From Lasiodiplodia sp. COLG20 (Eukaryota; Ascomycota; Dothideomycetes; Botryosphaeriales; Botryosphaeriaceae), in NCBI GenBank assembly GCA_009801085.1, contig VNWV01000002.1:4914184-4978183 (forward strand): a stretch of DNA of 64,000 nucleotides, given 5' to 3'. Under the pieces are notes generated by a model. The model ran no database searches. It had not been told where the DNA came from and saw only the letters and a list, made by a program, of their open reading frames with translations. The position numbers and the translations under genes are program-made. Every line of letters begins with the position of its first letter. Position 1 is the stretch's first letter. This document shows positions 1-11,040 of the stretch, in pieces.

Positions 1-446
1 CGAGATGGAGCCCGCGGAGAGCAGAGCGGCGACGGAGGCTGGGCAGGGAAACGCGGCTGAGGCCGGTGGTGAGGTAAGTCTCCGAGCGAAAACCGTAGAT
101 AATTATACCAATTTGACCCTGATTCTAGAAGAAGCGGAAGCGGAGTGGAGCACCGCGCCAGCACGGCGACGTTCGTCGAGACAACGCCGCAGCAATGGCC
201 ATGTCGGTCCCGCTCTCAGACAGTGAAGCGGAAGATACCCGGGCCATGCCCAAGCGGAAGCGCAACAAGTCGAGGCGAGGCAAGGAGCAGCGAGCAGCCC
301 GCCGAGCGGAGTATGAGGCTCCTGGAGAGGTCTCACCTGCTGCTGCTGCTGCCGCTGCCGCCGTCGCCGCCGCCGAGACTGCTGCTGCCGCTGCTCAGTC
401 TGCCGCTGAGGAGGAGACTGCTGTCTCGCCGCCGCCAGCGCGTTAG
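1..446 (+). CDS. 3' end of a basic, alanine-rich protein gene (partial, cut by window edge)
   Basis: I do not recognise this protein. A frame open from the first bases runs to position 73 and meets a strong donor (GAG|GTAAGT). The acceptor is at 127-128 and the second exon 129-446 ends in TAG. The junction is in phase and changes the reading frame correctly, which is the main reason to believe it. The joined tail contains several lysine/arginine clusters (KKRKR, then KRKRNKSRRGK) that look like nuclear or nucleolar localisation signals. An Ala run broken by Glu follows, encoded by GCT/GCC repeats. The 5' end lies outside the window, so an upstream start cannot be judged; an ATG at 5 is in frame but need not be the start. 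It could instead be a decayed repeat that happens to keep a frame. Confidence 0.4.
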
Positions 447-1254
447 GCCTATGGACCACACTTTGGGGCAGTGTGCGAGGCCCGGAAGACCCCCTCCGCC
501 TTGGGTAAGCGGTAGTATCTAAATATAGCCATAGGACAACGCCCCGGGGCAGCGTTCGAGGCTCTCAGTCCCCACTTTTACTGGCAGGATGCAGGGTTCC
601 GAAGCCTCCAGGGTGAGCTGGATGGTGGAGGGGCTCTGTCTTCAGCGACGCTCGTACCTTGCCGTGGTGCTGAAGCTCACCGGGTTTACAACAAAGAGAT
701 ACAATCCTCGTCTCGATACCGGTGCCAAAACGAGCAGTTGTCGAAACACAGTGCGACAACACCTGCCAGTTCGATGCGTCCTACTTTCAAACACTCGGAA
801 GGACATATTGACATTAGCCCTGACCTCTCTTTACGGGCTTATGGAAAATACCGAAAGTAAACCTCGATCGACTCCATCTCATCAATCAGTCAGACACGAT
901 TTTTCCATCTCGTGGACTCACCAAAACTCCCTAATCATGGCCCATAACCGAATTGGAATCGTCCTGCTCCATGCCGATCGAGACTTCTCATCGGAGCCTC
1001 GGTGGACCCGATTTTGGTATCGCATGTCTTCCGTTACCTGAAATGTTCTTCACTGTCACCCTCCTCAAACCCCTCCTGTACGCCTTGCGGTGCACGTACA
1101 GCTTCTCCAAAAACGAACTTCAAAACGGCTCCCAACACCTTTCCTTGACAACCTACTCACGTCCTGCTGATGGCCAATGCTCTCCGGCGGCTCCAAGGCA
1201 AATTTCTTCTCGAGGTTGAACCCTGGTCTGCTCTTATCGCCCCTCTAAAGCGAC
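447..1254. other. no gene recognised
   Basis: About 800 bases without a supported gene. Short open frames exist, the longest being 150 codons from 589, but none shows a recognisable domain, convincing splice sites or conserved composition. Confidence 0.5.
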
Positions 1255-1910
1255 CTCTCTCCATGGTAGCTTTACTTCAATGGTCCTCCAAAGCAACCTC
1301 CTCTAAACCTATCAAACTCCGATGTTTGCCGATGGCACGAAGGTGAACTCCTACAAGAAAAACGACCCTCAAGCTGTTCTCTCACTGCTTGTCCATAGCA
1401 ACCTCTCTTCACTGTCATCTCTCCATGGCGGCTTCACACCCAAGGCAGACTCTCTCAATGGAACTCTCTTCATGGCACTCTCTTCATGGCAGCTTCTTTT
1501 CACTGTCCTTCTCTCCATGGCAGCTTCACATCTAAGGCAGACTCTCTACGGCAACCTTTCTCTACGGTAGCCTCTCTCTATGGCAGCTTCAATTTCAAGG
1601 CAGCTTTACCTCCAAGGCAGACACTTTCTGTGGCAACTTTACTTCAAAGGCAGACACTCTTTACGGCGGCTTCAATTCCAAGGCAGCCTCTCTCCAAGGC
1701 AGCTTTACCAGGCAGAGCTCACTCTCTGATTGGCAGCCTCCCTCCAAGGCACACACTCTCTCTCCAGCAGCCTCTCCTATAAGGCAGCCCCGCTCTTTGG
1801 CAGTTTACAGCTAAGACGGCTTTACCACATGGCAGACCCCTGGGAGGGTTCTCTCTCTCTCTTTCTGCCAGCTCCACCTTCCAAAGCAGCTTTGCCTTCC
1901 AATGCAGTCC
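1255..1910. repeat. degenerate minisatellite, unit about 18-20 bp
   Basis: The stretch is built from many imperfect copies of a unit close to CTCTCTCCAAGGCAGCTT. The words AAGGCAG, ATGGCAG and TGGCAG recur every 15-25 bases with variable spacers. Copies have drifted by substitution and small indels, so the array is old. Open frames across it on both strands are by-products of the repeat. It ends near 1910 and is followed by about 550 bases of unremarkable spacer before the D-lactate dehydrogenase stop codon. Confidence 0.75.
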
Positions 1911-2463
1911 TTCTCCAAAAGAGCTCGCTGGAATTCCACTGGTAGCCAATGGCATTCAATGCTAAATGGGACGCTCACCCAAGACATGAGCCCCAATCTG
2001 CTTGACAATCATCCAAGACGGTCGGAATTCGAAGAGAGACAGATATCTCATCTTAATCACCTCAATATTGTCAAGGCTCGCCTCTACGTGGCTCAATTCC
2101 AACCCCTTGGCCTTATAGCGTGACGCATCTCGCCTGATGCGTGACCGACGAAACACCCTTTTCTTTTTTTGTGAACACATTCGGTAGGGATCTTAAAGGG
2201 CTGGAAATTTGTAAGGTCTTTTTTTATTTGCTTTTACCATGTTAATGTCTGCCGTCTGCTTCTATGGGCGCCGCTCTCTGTGCTATCGGTTGGAGCTGGT
2301 GCTGGAATGTCTCTTTTCTCAAGTTCCTCTATGTGCAAACCCAGGTATGCAAATTTCTAACAGAATGCAGGAATGCCGGTTCGAAAGCGAAACACCATCC
2401 AATTGACCGCATTGAAACCCACGCTTCGTCAGTCGTTCGTAAAGTCGTTGCCAATTCTCCCCT

Positions 2464-4270
2464 TCAGTGATCCATGATCTTTCCGGGGTTTAGCAGCCAG
2501 TGGGGGTCGAGAGCACGCTTGATGCTCTTCATCACTTCAACTGTTTCCGGTCCAAGCTCTTTCAGGAGTGACGCTTTCTTTCCAAGGCCGATGGAGTGCT
2601 GGAGAGATTAGCTTGAGCTGTCTCGCAAAAGCAGTCGAACATACCTCGCCGGTACAAGTACCGTCCATTTCGATGGCCCTGTCAACCATTCTGTATACGC
2701 AGTTCTTCACGGCTTCGTATTCCTTGGGGTCTTTCTTGTTATACAAGATGCTTTCATGGAAGTTGCCATCACCGATATGACCGAGGACACTGGCAAAGAC
2801 TCCGAGATCATCCATCTCCTTTTTCGACACCTCTGCATAGCGTGTCAGCTCACAGATCCACAGGAAATCCTGCTGATGAACTTACCAATAATGTCCGGCA
2901 ATCTTGATAGTGGCACAGCAACGTCAGTCGACCACACATCCAGATCACCTTCCCTGAGTGCCAGCATGCTCCACAACGCCTCTTTCCTCGCCGACCACAG
3001 TTCCTTCTGGTCCTGAGGATCCGTTGTGAATTCGAAATTACCCGCATTATGGGATTTCGCAATGGCCTTCACCAGCTTGATGTTCTCCTGCACGCCGGCT
3101 TTCGTGCCAGAAAATTTGAAGAACATAGTCGGTGCCTCTTTCCACGTCCTCTTCGTCGCCTTGACCCTGTTGATGACGCTCATCTGGACCTCATCCATGA
3201 TTTCCATGGCCCCCACCGGAATGCCCGCCCGCATGATGTCCGCGGCGGCCGAAGCAGCCTCTCTTATCGTCGGAAACGGCACCACGGCGACGCTCGTCTC
3301 CTGCGGAATAACGGTGAGTTTCAGGGTGATTTCCGTAACGATCCCCAAGGTACCTTCCGAACCGATGAATAGATTCGTCAGATTATACCCGGCCGACGTC
3401 TTCCGCGGCCTCCGCCTCGTCTTAATAACGGACCCGTCCGCCAGCACGACCGTCAAGTTAACGACCCACTCCTTCATTGTCCCGTACCGCACCGCGTTCG
3501 TCCCGCTACAGCTCGTGCCCACCATGCCCCCAATCTTGGCGCTGGGGCCCGGGTCGACGGGGAAGAACAGGCCCGAATCCTTGATCTTCTCGTTTAGCTC
3601 CATCCACGGCACGGCGGGCTGCACGACCACGTCCATGTCGTCAGCGTGCAGCTCGATGATGCGGTCCATGTGGGCGAAGTCGATGCTCACGCCGCCGAAG
3701 GGCGCGGAGAAGTTGGCTTCCAGGCTCGACCCGCCCGAGTAGGGGATCATGGGGATCTTGTACCGGTGACAGACTTGGGCGATTTGAGAGACTTGGGCGG
3801 TGGTGCGTGGGTATGCGACGGCGACGGGGAGCTGGTCGATGTTGACGCTCGACCATTCGGAGTAGCCATGCGCGCGCAGGTCATCGTCGTCGGTGCTGAC
3901 GGCGTCGGCGCCGAAGAGGGTGCGGAGTTCGGTTATGGCCTGAGGGTTGGTTAGCTATTTGGTGGGTGTGGGAGGTGGAAAGATGGTATACCTTTTCCAT
4001 TTCTTTTTGGGAGGCATAGACGGGTTTGCTCGTCCCAGGCTTGAACGCATTGAAAGAACCATTGTCGTAGACACCATAGAGGTATGTCAGAGCCCCAGTG
4101 AAGCTTGAGAACAATATCACACGACCGGTTGTCCAGAAAGCCGGTGGGCTCGCTTTCACAGCATTTCTCGCGGCCTGGGCGGAACTCTTCCGCGCTTGAG
4201 AGATGACGCCATTTGCAGCAAAGGGACGACGCACAAGCGGCCGCACTTGTCTAGCAGCAGCTCGGAACAT
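2464..4270 (-). CDS. DLD1: mitochondrial D-lactate dehydrogenase (cytochrome), FAD-dependent
   Basis: Oxidises D-lactate to pyruvate and passes electrons to cytochrome c at the mitochondrial inner membrane. Four exons fit: 4270-3992, 3939-2886, 2832-2645 and 2598-2464 (551 residues). All three junctions are GT-AG and join in phase. The N-terminus from Met at 4270 is rich in Arg, Ala and Ser with no acidic residues (MFRAAARQVRPLVRRPF), as in a mitochondrial presequence. A hydrophobic anchor follows near residues 45-65. The FAD-binding domain is clear: YSGGSSLE near 160, GPSAKIGGMVGTSCSGTNAV, then IGSEGTLGIVTE. The C-terminal FAD-oxidase domain holds HIGDGNFHE near residue 465, typical of the family, and ends in the usual LDPHWLLNPGKI. 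An in-frame non-ATG extension upstream was not used. It diverges from FPGS across a 1.7 kb spacer. Confidence 0.93.
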
Positions 4271-4358
4271 GGTGGGATGGGAGGACGAGAGGGGCACGCA
4301 CACGACACAGACTGGCGAGCGGGAGAGAGAATTAGCGGGCGGCGGCGCGGGAGTGTTG

Positions 4359-4366
4359 CTTATAAA
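4359..4366 (-). promoter_or_regulatory. TATA-like box upstream of DLD1
   Basis: TTTATAAG on the minus strand, about 90 bases before the DLD1 ATG, in an otherwise GC-rich stretch. The placement fits a fungal TATA element; this is inference from position only. Confidence 0.35.
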
Positions 4367-5955
4367 CGTGGGTAGCTCATGAACAGCGCGTGCACGCGCG
4401 CGCGCGCCGGCAACTAGCGGGCTAGTCTCCGCTCAGGAACAGCCCGTCGAGATGCGGGAAAAAAAAGGACAATGCTTAGTAGAGCAGGTGGGGCTCTCTC
4501 TTTCTCCCCTCTCCGGACTGTCATCATGGCTGGACGGCTGAACGGTTCACGATATGCGCGTGCCGGATCGTCGCCATGCATGCATACCAGACAGCCGCTG
4601 GTAATAAAAAGGCCTCCTCCCAGAAAAGAAAAAGCAGCATGGCTGTAGTGTGTGCGATTGGCCAGGTAGTTACGCAGGTCTGACGGGCGTTGGGCTCGAA
4701 TCAATGTTGCGCCGAAGCAAAGCGGATGAGGGCTGCATGATCAGCTGCAGGGGCCACCGTTGGACTCATGAGATTGCGGGGAAAGTGTGCGGTGCAACAA
4801 AGAGAGAGCAGCGGGGCGGGCTGACGAGCTGAATATACGTAAATTAGCAGACCACCATCTTTTTGTGGCAGTTTCAATGTTTAATATATCGCGTGACGGC
4901 TGATGAGTGAGCCACGCTCGAGAGTGCTGAGGAAAAGAACGGGCTGAGGTTTTGCGGCGTTCGGAAACCGGGGGGGGGGGGGCTTTGCAGCGGATTGCCG
5001 CTCCTGGCCATTGGGATCGATTGCGGCTGTTGCGAGCAGAACCCGAGGCCGGGAATATGGAGCCCGCCGCCGAAGCCAGCCAGCCCACTCTTCAATGCTC
5101 TATCCGACTCCATAATGGCGTGCGCGAACAAATTTTCCTTTCTGCAAATGAAGCCACCATCGGTGCCTGAATTCCTGCTCCCACCATGACCTGTGAAGCT
5201 GGGTTCCTCAAATTCCCTCAAATCCAGGCCAGTGTGTGCGGGGGAGACGGTCGGCGCGCGCGGGGGTTGCCAACAAGCATTTCCGACGAAGTGGAGTGCC
5301 TCGTGACGAGCGCCCGCCTGTTCTGGATCTCGATGACGGGCTGGGAAGCTTCTTGTGGCTGACAGGCTTCAATCACCATTGGCACAGCACAAAAATATGT
5401 CCCACAAGACGATTGTTTGAAGGTGCATTGCTCACTTGTGTACTTCTTCACAAGCGCTTGAATACACAGTGCCGGAAGTCCTGGAGGGAAGCTCATGCAG
5501 GATCAGATGTTGCTGGTACCAATTGGTTCTGACGTACATGCACATCCCGGATGCTTTTGACGAGGTAGTCGCCGATGTCCGATATCTCCGAACGTATTTT
5601 TGTGTTGCTTCCCTCACGGCGCATTCATTGACCCTTTTTGTCTGTTTTTTTCTGTGCTGCAGAGTCGTTCAGAACCGTTCCTCATTGTCATCACATTGAC
5701 TGTCCAGGTAAAGCAGCGCGTCCGATGTCGCATCTCATGAAGCGAAACCAAGATGCAGTGGTTGAAAAATAATTCAACAGCGAAAGCTCTGTTTGCTTTA
5801 AAGTAACCAGAGGCAGAGACAAGCTCGCGCTGCAGGCACATCTGTAAGGCGGGGCGCTATTCCTTATCAGGGTGCAAAAAGTCGCCGATAGTGCGAGTCA
5901 TTCGTCACTTCTTTTCCCAGACCCTCCGTTCCACTACATCACCAGCCAAACCCTC
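4367..5955. other. divergent spacer between DLD1 and FPGS
   Basis: No gene is supported. It carries an alternating CG tract at about 4394-4407 and a run of 13 G at 4970-4982. It must contain the promoters of both flanking genes. Confidence 0.5.
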
Positions 5956-7690
5956 ATGCTCATAAGCCTGGCGCGGTCCTGGGCCACCACCCTCAGCCGT
6001 AATCCGCGCCGCTTCAGCACAGCAGCCACAATGACACGCGACTACAATGTGCGCCTTGCCCTCACGCGCAGTTCCCAAAGGAAAAAAAGTTACAGCATTG
6101 CTAACTGACGTGCGACAGGCGGCCGTCACGGCGCTCAACACGCTGCAGAGCAACTTCGCCATCGTCGATGCTATCCGCAAGTCCGGACTAGGCATGAACA
6201 AGAATGCCATCCCGGAGATGCTCGAATGGTTCCGCAAAGCCGGCTACGAGGTGTGCGGCTCCCCGTCCGCCGCCAAACATCAACCCTCGCTGACCTCGCA
6301 ACCCACCTAGCCCGCCGATTTCGACCGCCTGAAGCCCATCCACATCGCCGGCACAAAGGGCAAAGGCTCGACGAGCGCCTTCGTTTCCTCCATCCTCGCA
6401 CAGTACCACGCCGCGCCGGCGTCAGCCCCAGTCCCGCGCAAGATCGGCCTCTACACCTCGCCACACCTAAAGTCAGTGCGAGAGCGCATCCAGATCAACA
6501 ACACGCCGCTGAGCGAGGAGGCCTTTGCCAAATACTTCTTCGAGATATGGGACCGGCTGGAGGCGGCGGCGCGCGCCGAGGGCAAGGACCCCGCCGCGCC
6601 GGGCATGAAGCCCGTCTACTTCCGCTTCCTGACCATCATGGCGCTGCACGCCTACCTGCGCGAGGGCGTTGACGCGGCCGTCATCGAGTGTGGCATCGGC
6701 GGCGAGCACGACAGCACCAACGTCATCGTGCAACCCACTGTCACCGCCGTCACCAGCCTGGGCATCGACCACGTCGCCATGCTGGGCGGCACCCTGCCTG
6801 AGATCGCCTGGCACAAGGCCGGCATCTTCAAGCCGGGCGCCGCCGCGCTCTCGGTGCCGCAGAGCAGCCCGGAGGCCATGCAGGTCCTGCGCGACCGCGC
6901 CGCCGAGAAGGGCGTCGAACTCGTCGAGGTCCCACGCCACCCGGACGTCAACGCCATCCGGCTCGGCCTCGCGGCAGACTTCCAGAGGACCAACGCCAGC
7001 CTGGCCGTCGCCATCGCCGCGAGCCACCTGCGCGCGCTGGGTGACACGACCATGCCCGCTTCCGCCAAGGACATTAGCAGCTGGCCCCTCCCCGCCGAGT
7101 TCCGCCGCGGCCTCGAGCAGGTGCGCTGGCCCGGCCGGTGTGAGATCCGCCGCGAGCCTGGCGTAGCGTGGCACATTGACGGCGCGCACACGCTCGACAG
7201 CATCGAGGTCGCTGGCCGCTGGTTCGCCGAGGAGATTGCCGCGTCGTCGGCGTCAGCGTCGGCGTCCTCCCCCTCCTCCAAGCCTCGCATCCTCATCTTC
7301 AACCAGCAGACGCGCGACGCCGCGTCGCTGGCCCGCGCTCTATACGCGGCGCTGGCCGCCGGCGTCGAGCGCCACCCTTTCACCCACGCCGTCTTCACCA
7401 CCAACCTCACCTTCCAGGAAACGGGCTACAAGCCGGATCTGGTGTCGGTCAACACCAACGCCGATGACGTCGAGAAGCTCGCCGTGCAGGAGGCCCTGGC
7501 TAAGACGTGGTCCGAAATCGATCCCCAGACCGAGGTCAAGGTCGTAAGGACCATCGAGGAGGCGGTCAAGTACGCGCGGGGCGTCGCGGCGGAGGCGAAG
7601 GCGGAGGAGGAAGGAGAGCAGGTTAAGGTGTTGATTACGGGGAGCTTGCATTTGGTTGGTGGGGCGTTGGAGGTGTTGGATAGTAAGTGA
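5956..7690 (+). CDS. FPGS: folylpolyglutamate synthase
   Basis: Adds glutamates to folates, keeping them in the cell and in mitochondria and feeding one-carbon metabolism. Three exons fit: 5956-6048, 6119-6250 and 6311-7690 (534 residues). Both introns begin with GTG (GTGCGC and GTGTGC), a weak donor form, but both joins restore conserved family sequence. The Mur-ligase-type ATP-binding loop GTKGKGST is near residue 89. Other family motifs are ECGIGGEHDSTN, SLGIDHVAMLGGTLPEIAWHKAGI, which binds substrate and metal, and HIDGAHT near the start of the C-terminal domain. The first ATG gives a basic mitochondrial-like leader (SLARSWATTLSRNPRRFSTAA). A second ATG at 6031 (Met26) would give a cytosolic form, as is known for this enzyme in eukaryotes. 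The choice of 5956 therefore implies dual targeting by alternative starts, which is inference. Confidence 0.92.
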
Positions 7691-7765
7691 GTGAGTAAGA
7701 AAGTAGGAGGTGTTTATGGGAGGGGTTTTGTTTGCTTGATGGGGATAAAATTCAACATAGACTCT

Positions 7766-7784
7766 CGGGTCGGGTCGGGTCGGG
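7766..7784. repeat. pentanucleotide microsatellite (CGGGT)n
   Basis: Almost four uninterrupted copies of CGGGT lie directly before the left end of the first MITE copy. Confidence 0.8.
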
Positions 7785-7790
7785 ATATAT

Positions 7791-8050
7791 TAGAGAGGGG
7801 CATTGCCATTGCGGCTGAAAGCTAGCTAGCAACGTGGATTTGTTTTTTTTTTTTTTTGGTTCATGGCGTGGGTTGGTGAAGCTATCGTCTGGATGGATGT
7901 GTAGAATTATTAATTGTACGTTTGCGTCCGGATGATGGCTTCAGGTACCCACGTATGTTTATTTTCGTATTTTTGAATTCCTCATCTTTCTCCCTGGAAG
8001 AAGGGGTCGATGCAGCCAGGATCGGCGTAGGTGCTGGGTCAAAACTGCAT
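7791..8050. mobile_element. MITE copy A (degenerate palindromic element)
   Basis: The core at 7868-7952 has inverted arms GTGGGTTGGTGAAGCTATCG and CGATAGC-type sequence (here GATGATGGCTTC..ACCCAC) around an AT-rich centre. The left end reads TAGAGAGGGGCATTGC, nearly the same as the end of copy C. A run of about 16 T lies between the left end and the core. The right outer end is too diverged to place, so 8050 is a guess. It lies 100 bases past the FPGS stop codon. Confidence 0.6.
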
Positions 8051-8166
8051 GAAGAGTAGTAGATGGGCAAAAGTGCAACATTACGCAATATTCCACTTCT
8101 AGCTGACTAGACAATCGCTGTTAGGCAAAATACTAATTTGTTATAAAAGGGTATAGTCGTGCCTTT

Positions 8167-8759
8167 GTGGTTTCGGAAAGAGCTATGCACGGAGCCGACG
8201 ACTTTCCTCGCGAGGACGCCGACGCGGTAGTAGCCATGGAGCAGCGACAGCAGGCGCATTGCAGAACCGCCGCAAATGTAGACCCAGCGATTCCTGACTC
8301 TAATCCTGCGCAAACAGACTCTCTTTGGCTCGCTGTTAGAAACGCATCGGGATCCGATACCGAGGACGCATCCACAATGGATACTGACAGTGATGCACTC
8401 CTGAACCATGATGGGCGCAGACACCGATGCAACCCTCACAATGCCGCCTCCGCCTCCCACCCGCTTGCCGACCCTCCGCCAGCCCGCATGTCCTGAATCG
8501 ACTCCCCAGATACAGTGTCCCTCGAGTTGGTTGAGCTGGAGATCATCTGGCAATACACCTACGTCAACGATGCCATCAGGCACCCCCGTCTTGTCCCCTA
8601 CAAGGGAACTTGGTTCTCTACTGAAGTTTACCGGGGATGAGCTCCTGGCACACACTTCGACAATGGCGGAAACCGGGACGTTACAGAGCTGCTCGACATC
8701 TGGATCGCCCCTGGACAACACTCGCAGATCGTCCTGCCGGGGTCAGCAGGGTAATAATC
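8167..8759 (+). pseudogene. decayed reading frame of unknown family
   Basis: One frame stays readable across 8167-8759 but is cut by TGA at 8494-8496 and again at 8637-8639. The stretch after the first stop has ordinary protein-like composition (for example LELVELEIIWQYTYVNDAIR, then WFSTEVYRG, then LLDIWIAPGQHSQ). This suggests a former gene or transposon protein rather than chance. I do not recognise the family. An intron could in principle remove one stop, but no good splice pair was seen. It sits at the edge of the repeat-rich segment that continues to about 11 kb. Confidence 0.35.
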
Positions 8760-9454
8760 CCCACGACTTCGCCAAACGCTATAGGAAGGCCCCCGCCCCC
8801 ATTATCGTACAGTAACAGCCCCTGATCTTCGTCTATCTGCCGCCCATCCGGTGAAGAACGTCGCCTTTTTTCCATCACCACCAGCCACCTTTTCGAGCAG
8901 CGACGCAACCATACGCCGACCGCTACCTGAATCAGTTCCCCAAGAACAAGTCCAAATTTCCGCACCACCACCACCACAACAACAATGGCCGCCCCCAACG
9001 CTCCGCTTTTTCCCCCGCGCAATGCCCGCATCATCGCGGCAAACCCTCCCGCTCCCGCCCCACCTCCAATCCAGCAGCAACACATGCAGCTAGCGGCACC
9101 ATCACAATAGGGTTCTATCCCCCGCTGTCTACAGCGCCTTGCGCGCCTATTCGCACCGAACGCACATCCGATCCATGGAGAAACTCTCCTACCATCATCT
9201 CCGGCTACGGGCCAAGGCGACATTTTCGTCTTAAATACACGTAACAACGAATGGGAAGTACGGCGTAATCGCCGACGATATACTGCGGACGATGCTTCAC
9301 CAGGACGACGACGCAGGCCTAACGTGCAGCCAATCGCCCGAATGCTGCTTCTTGCAGCCCTCGATGTCGATTTGCACCCTCTTGCCGCCCCTCGTCTCCG
9401 CTATGCGTACCCTTGTCGGAGGACTCTCGGCCAATGACAAGGCAGTGCGAGCTG

Positions 9455-9608
9455 GAGGAGAAGGGGGGAGGGCTACAGCTGACCGTGTAGCATTATCTGG
9501 GGCCAGTAGCCCGGCTCTGGAGGAAGATGAAGGCCGTTCCCGAGGGATGGGAGAGAAGACTCGGGGGGAGGGGGGCAAAGAGCCGTTCTCTCGCCCCGCT
9601 TCAACACG
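9455..9608 (-). repeat. left arm of a 150 bp inverted repeat
   Basis: Read on the minus strand, this arm matches 10206-10365 on the plus strand. Both start GTGTTGAAGCGGGGCG, both contain GGCCTTCATCTTCCTCCAGAG and CTACTGG, and both continue into ACGGTCAGCT. The match is strong by eye, with substitutions and small gaps. Confidence 0.75.
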
Positions 9609-9660
9609 CAGAAGAGGCTTCCTCTGATCAAGAAGCTCGAAGACGAGCTGAAGAATAACC

Positions 9661-9861
9661 ATGACGGATCCGGCAAACCACAATTACACTTGTGCCCCCG
9701 AGAATCCCGAGAAGGAGAAGGAGGGCAAGAAGGGCAAGAGGGGCAAGAAGGGCAAGAGGGGCAAGAAGGGCAAGAGGGGCAAGAAGGGCAAGAAGTCCGG
9801 CAAGAAATATAGTCTTTGTCTCCCAGGCGTGGGATCTCTTGAGGCTTCATCACAGAGATAA
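9661..9861 (+). other. 18 bp tandem repeat array with open frame
   Basis: Positions 9723-9795 hold about four copies of an 18-base unit, GGCAAGAGGGGCAAGAAG. In one frame this codes for repeating GKRGKK and in another for repeating GQEGQE. The 66-codon frame from ATG 9661 is therefore probably a product of the repeat rather than a gene. The GQE frame continues leftward into a charged, helix-like stretch (IKKLEDELKNNHDGSGK), so a remnant of a coding sequence is possible. Confidence 0.5.
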
Positions 9862-10068
9862 GAATATGATACGCCCTTAGCGCTTTCTTTGAGTTTTGCA
9901 ATGCAGGGTTTGACATCCATGATCTTAGTTATGAGAGCAGTACAATCGTAGGATGACGTTGAGAAATCCAACTCTCGGCGTTGTGCAGCTCAGTGTCTTA
10001 GTCTTGATATTCGAGATGGTTTGATCAGCTTCCAGCGGCGGTGTCTGTCTTGACAAGCCTCGGCGTGC

Positions 10069-10095
10069 TTTTGCTGTTGCTGTTGCTGTTGCTGC
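10069..10095. repeat. (CTGTTG)n microsatellite
   Basis: About four copies of a TTGCTG hexamer, in the spacer between the two arms of the inverted repeat. Confidence 0.7.
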
Positions 10096-10205
10096 GGAGG
10101 AAGAGGAAGAGGAAGAGGAGAAGGAAACTGTCGTATCGCCGTCGCCGACACCGGAAGTCTCCTGCTCATTGTGGGACTGGCCGTCGAGCTTATTGAGCAG
10201 ATGGA

Positions 10206-10365
10206 GGTGTTGAAGCGGGGCGGGAGAGCGGCTCTCTGCTCCCAAATCTTCTTTCCCGTCTCTTGGAAACGGCCTTCATCTTCCTCCAGAGCTGGGCTAC
10301 TGGCTCCGAATAATGGTACACGGTCAGCTCTAGCCCTTCACGTCCCCCTTCTCCTCCGGCTGCGC
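10206..10365 (+). repeat. right arm of the 150 bp inverted repeat
   Basis: Partner of 9455-9608 in opposite orientation, with about 600 bases between the arms. The spacer includes the 18-base array and the CTGTTG microsatellite. Confidence 0.75.
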
Positions 10366-10424
10366 CCAGTCTTCCTGCACCGCCAAGTCTGCCTGCGCCC
10401 ATGGACCGCTTCTTCCGTTGCTGC

Positions 10425-10498
10425 TGCTGCTTCTATTGTTGTTGCTGTCGTTGCCGCTGTTGTTGTTGCTGGTGGTGGTGGTGGTGGTGGTGGTGGTA
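10425..10498. repeat. trinucleotide-rich tract ending in (GGT)n
   Basis: Mixed CTG/TTG triplets run into about nine copies of GGT at 10471-10498. Confidence 0.8.
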
Positions 10499-10659
10499 GA
10501 CGTATGGGCCGTGGCCAACCGGTGCCAGAGTCGGCGCAAAACGGCGGAAGGAGCGGCCGGCCGGAATTGTTCTTGTGGAGGGCAGGTCATGTGCTTGACT
10601 TTTGTTTCCGGGTGTGAGTTTGCTGGAGAGGCAGTCACGATTTAGGCAACTGCTCAACA

Positions 10660-11040
10660 GGGAAAGCCCCACTCCGTCGCCCCCCGGGAAGATGAACAAC
10701 CCCTCCTTCTACCTGACGATGGAGTCCTGGGCTTTCAACTTTCGGACCCTCCTACAATGACCGTGAAGGTAATCGCCATAATCCAGAACTTCCGATCCGA
10801 CACTTTACCTTCTTCCATGCACTCAGACGAAAAGCACAACGGACTTCACCAGAAGCGCTTGACGCAGGCCATCTGCAAACTCCTCCTCCAGTGCATGGAC
10901 CTCTGGACCTCAGATGAGGCCAACGCCGCTACTGCTACCTACATATACCGCGGAAACGTCGTCAGACGCTATATACGTATGTATTTTGGCTCTATACTAT
11001 CAGGTGTACACAGGGTACATGAGTACTTCTGTGTTTCATA
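10660..11040 (+). other. possible coding remnant of unknown family
   Basis: A frame from about 10680 to 11040 reads through EDEQPLLLPDDGVLGFQL into VKVIAIIQNFRSDTLP and ICKLLLQCMDLWTSDE. Its composition is protein-like, but it has no clear start, no recognisable domain and no family match that I know. It may belong with the decayed frame at 8.2-8.8 kb. About 500 further bases, including a run of A at 11126-11140, lie before the next gene remnant. Confidence 0.25.

Noticed and set aside
3026..3742. 238-codon plus-strand open frame opposite DLD1
   Set aside because: Shadow of the D-lactate dehydrogenase gene; no domain of its own.
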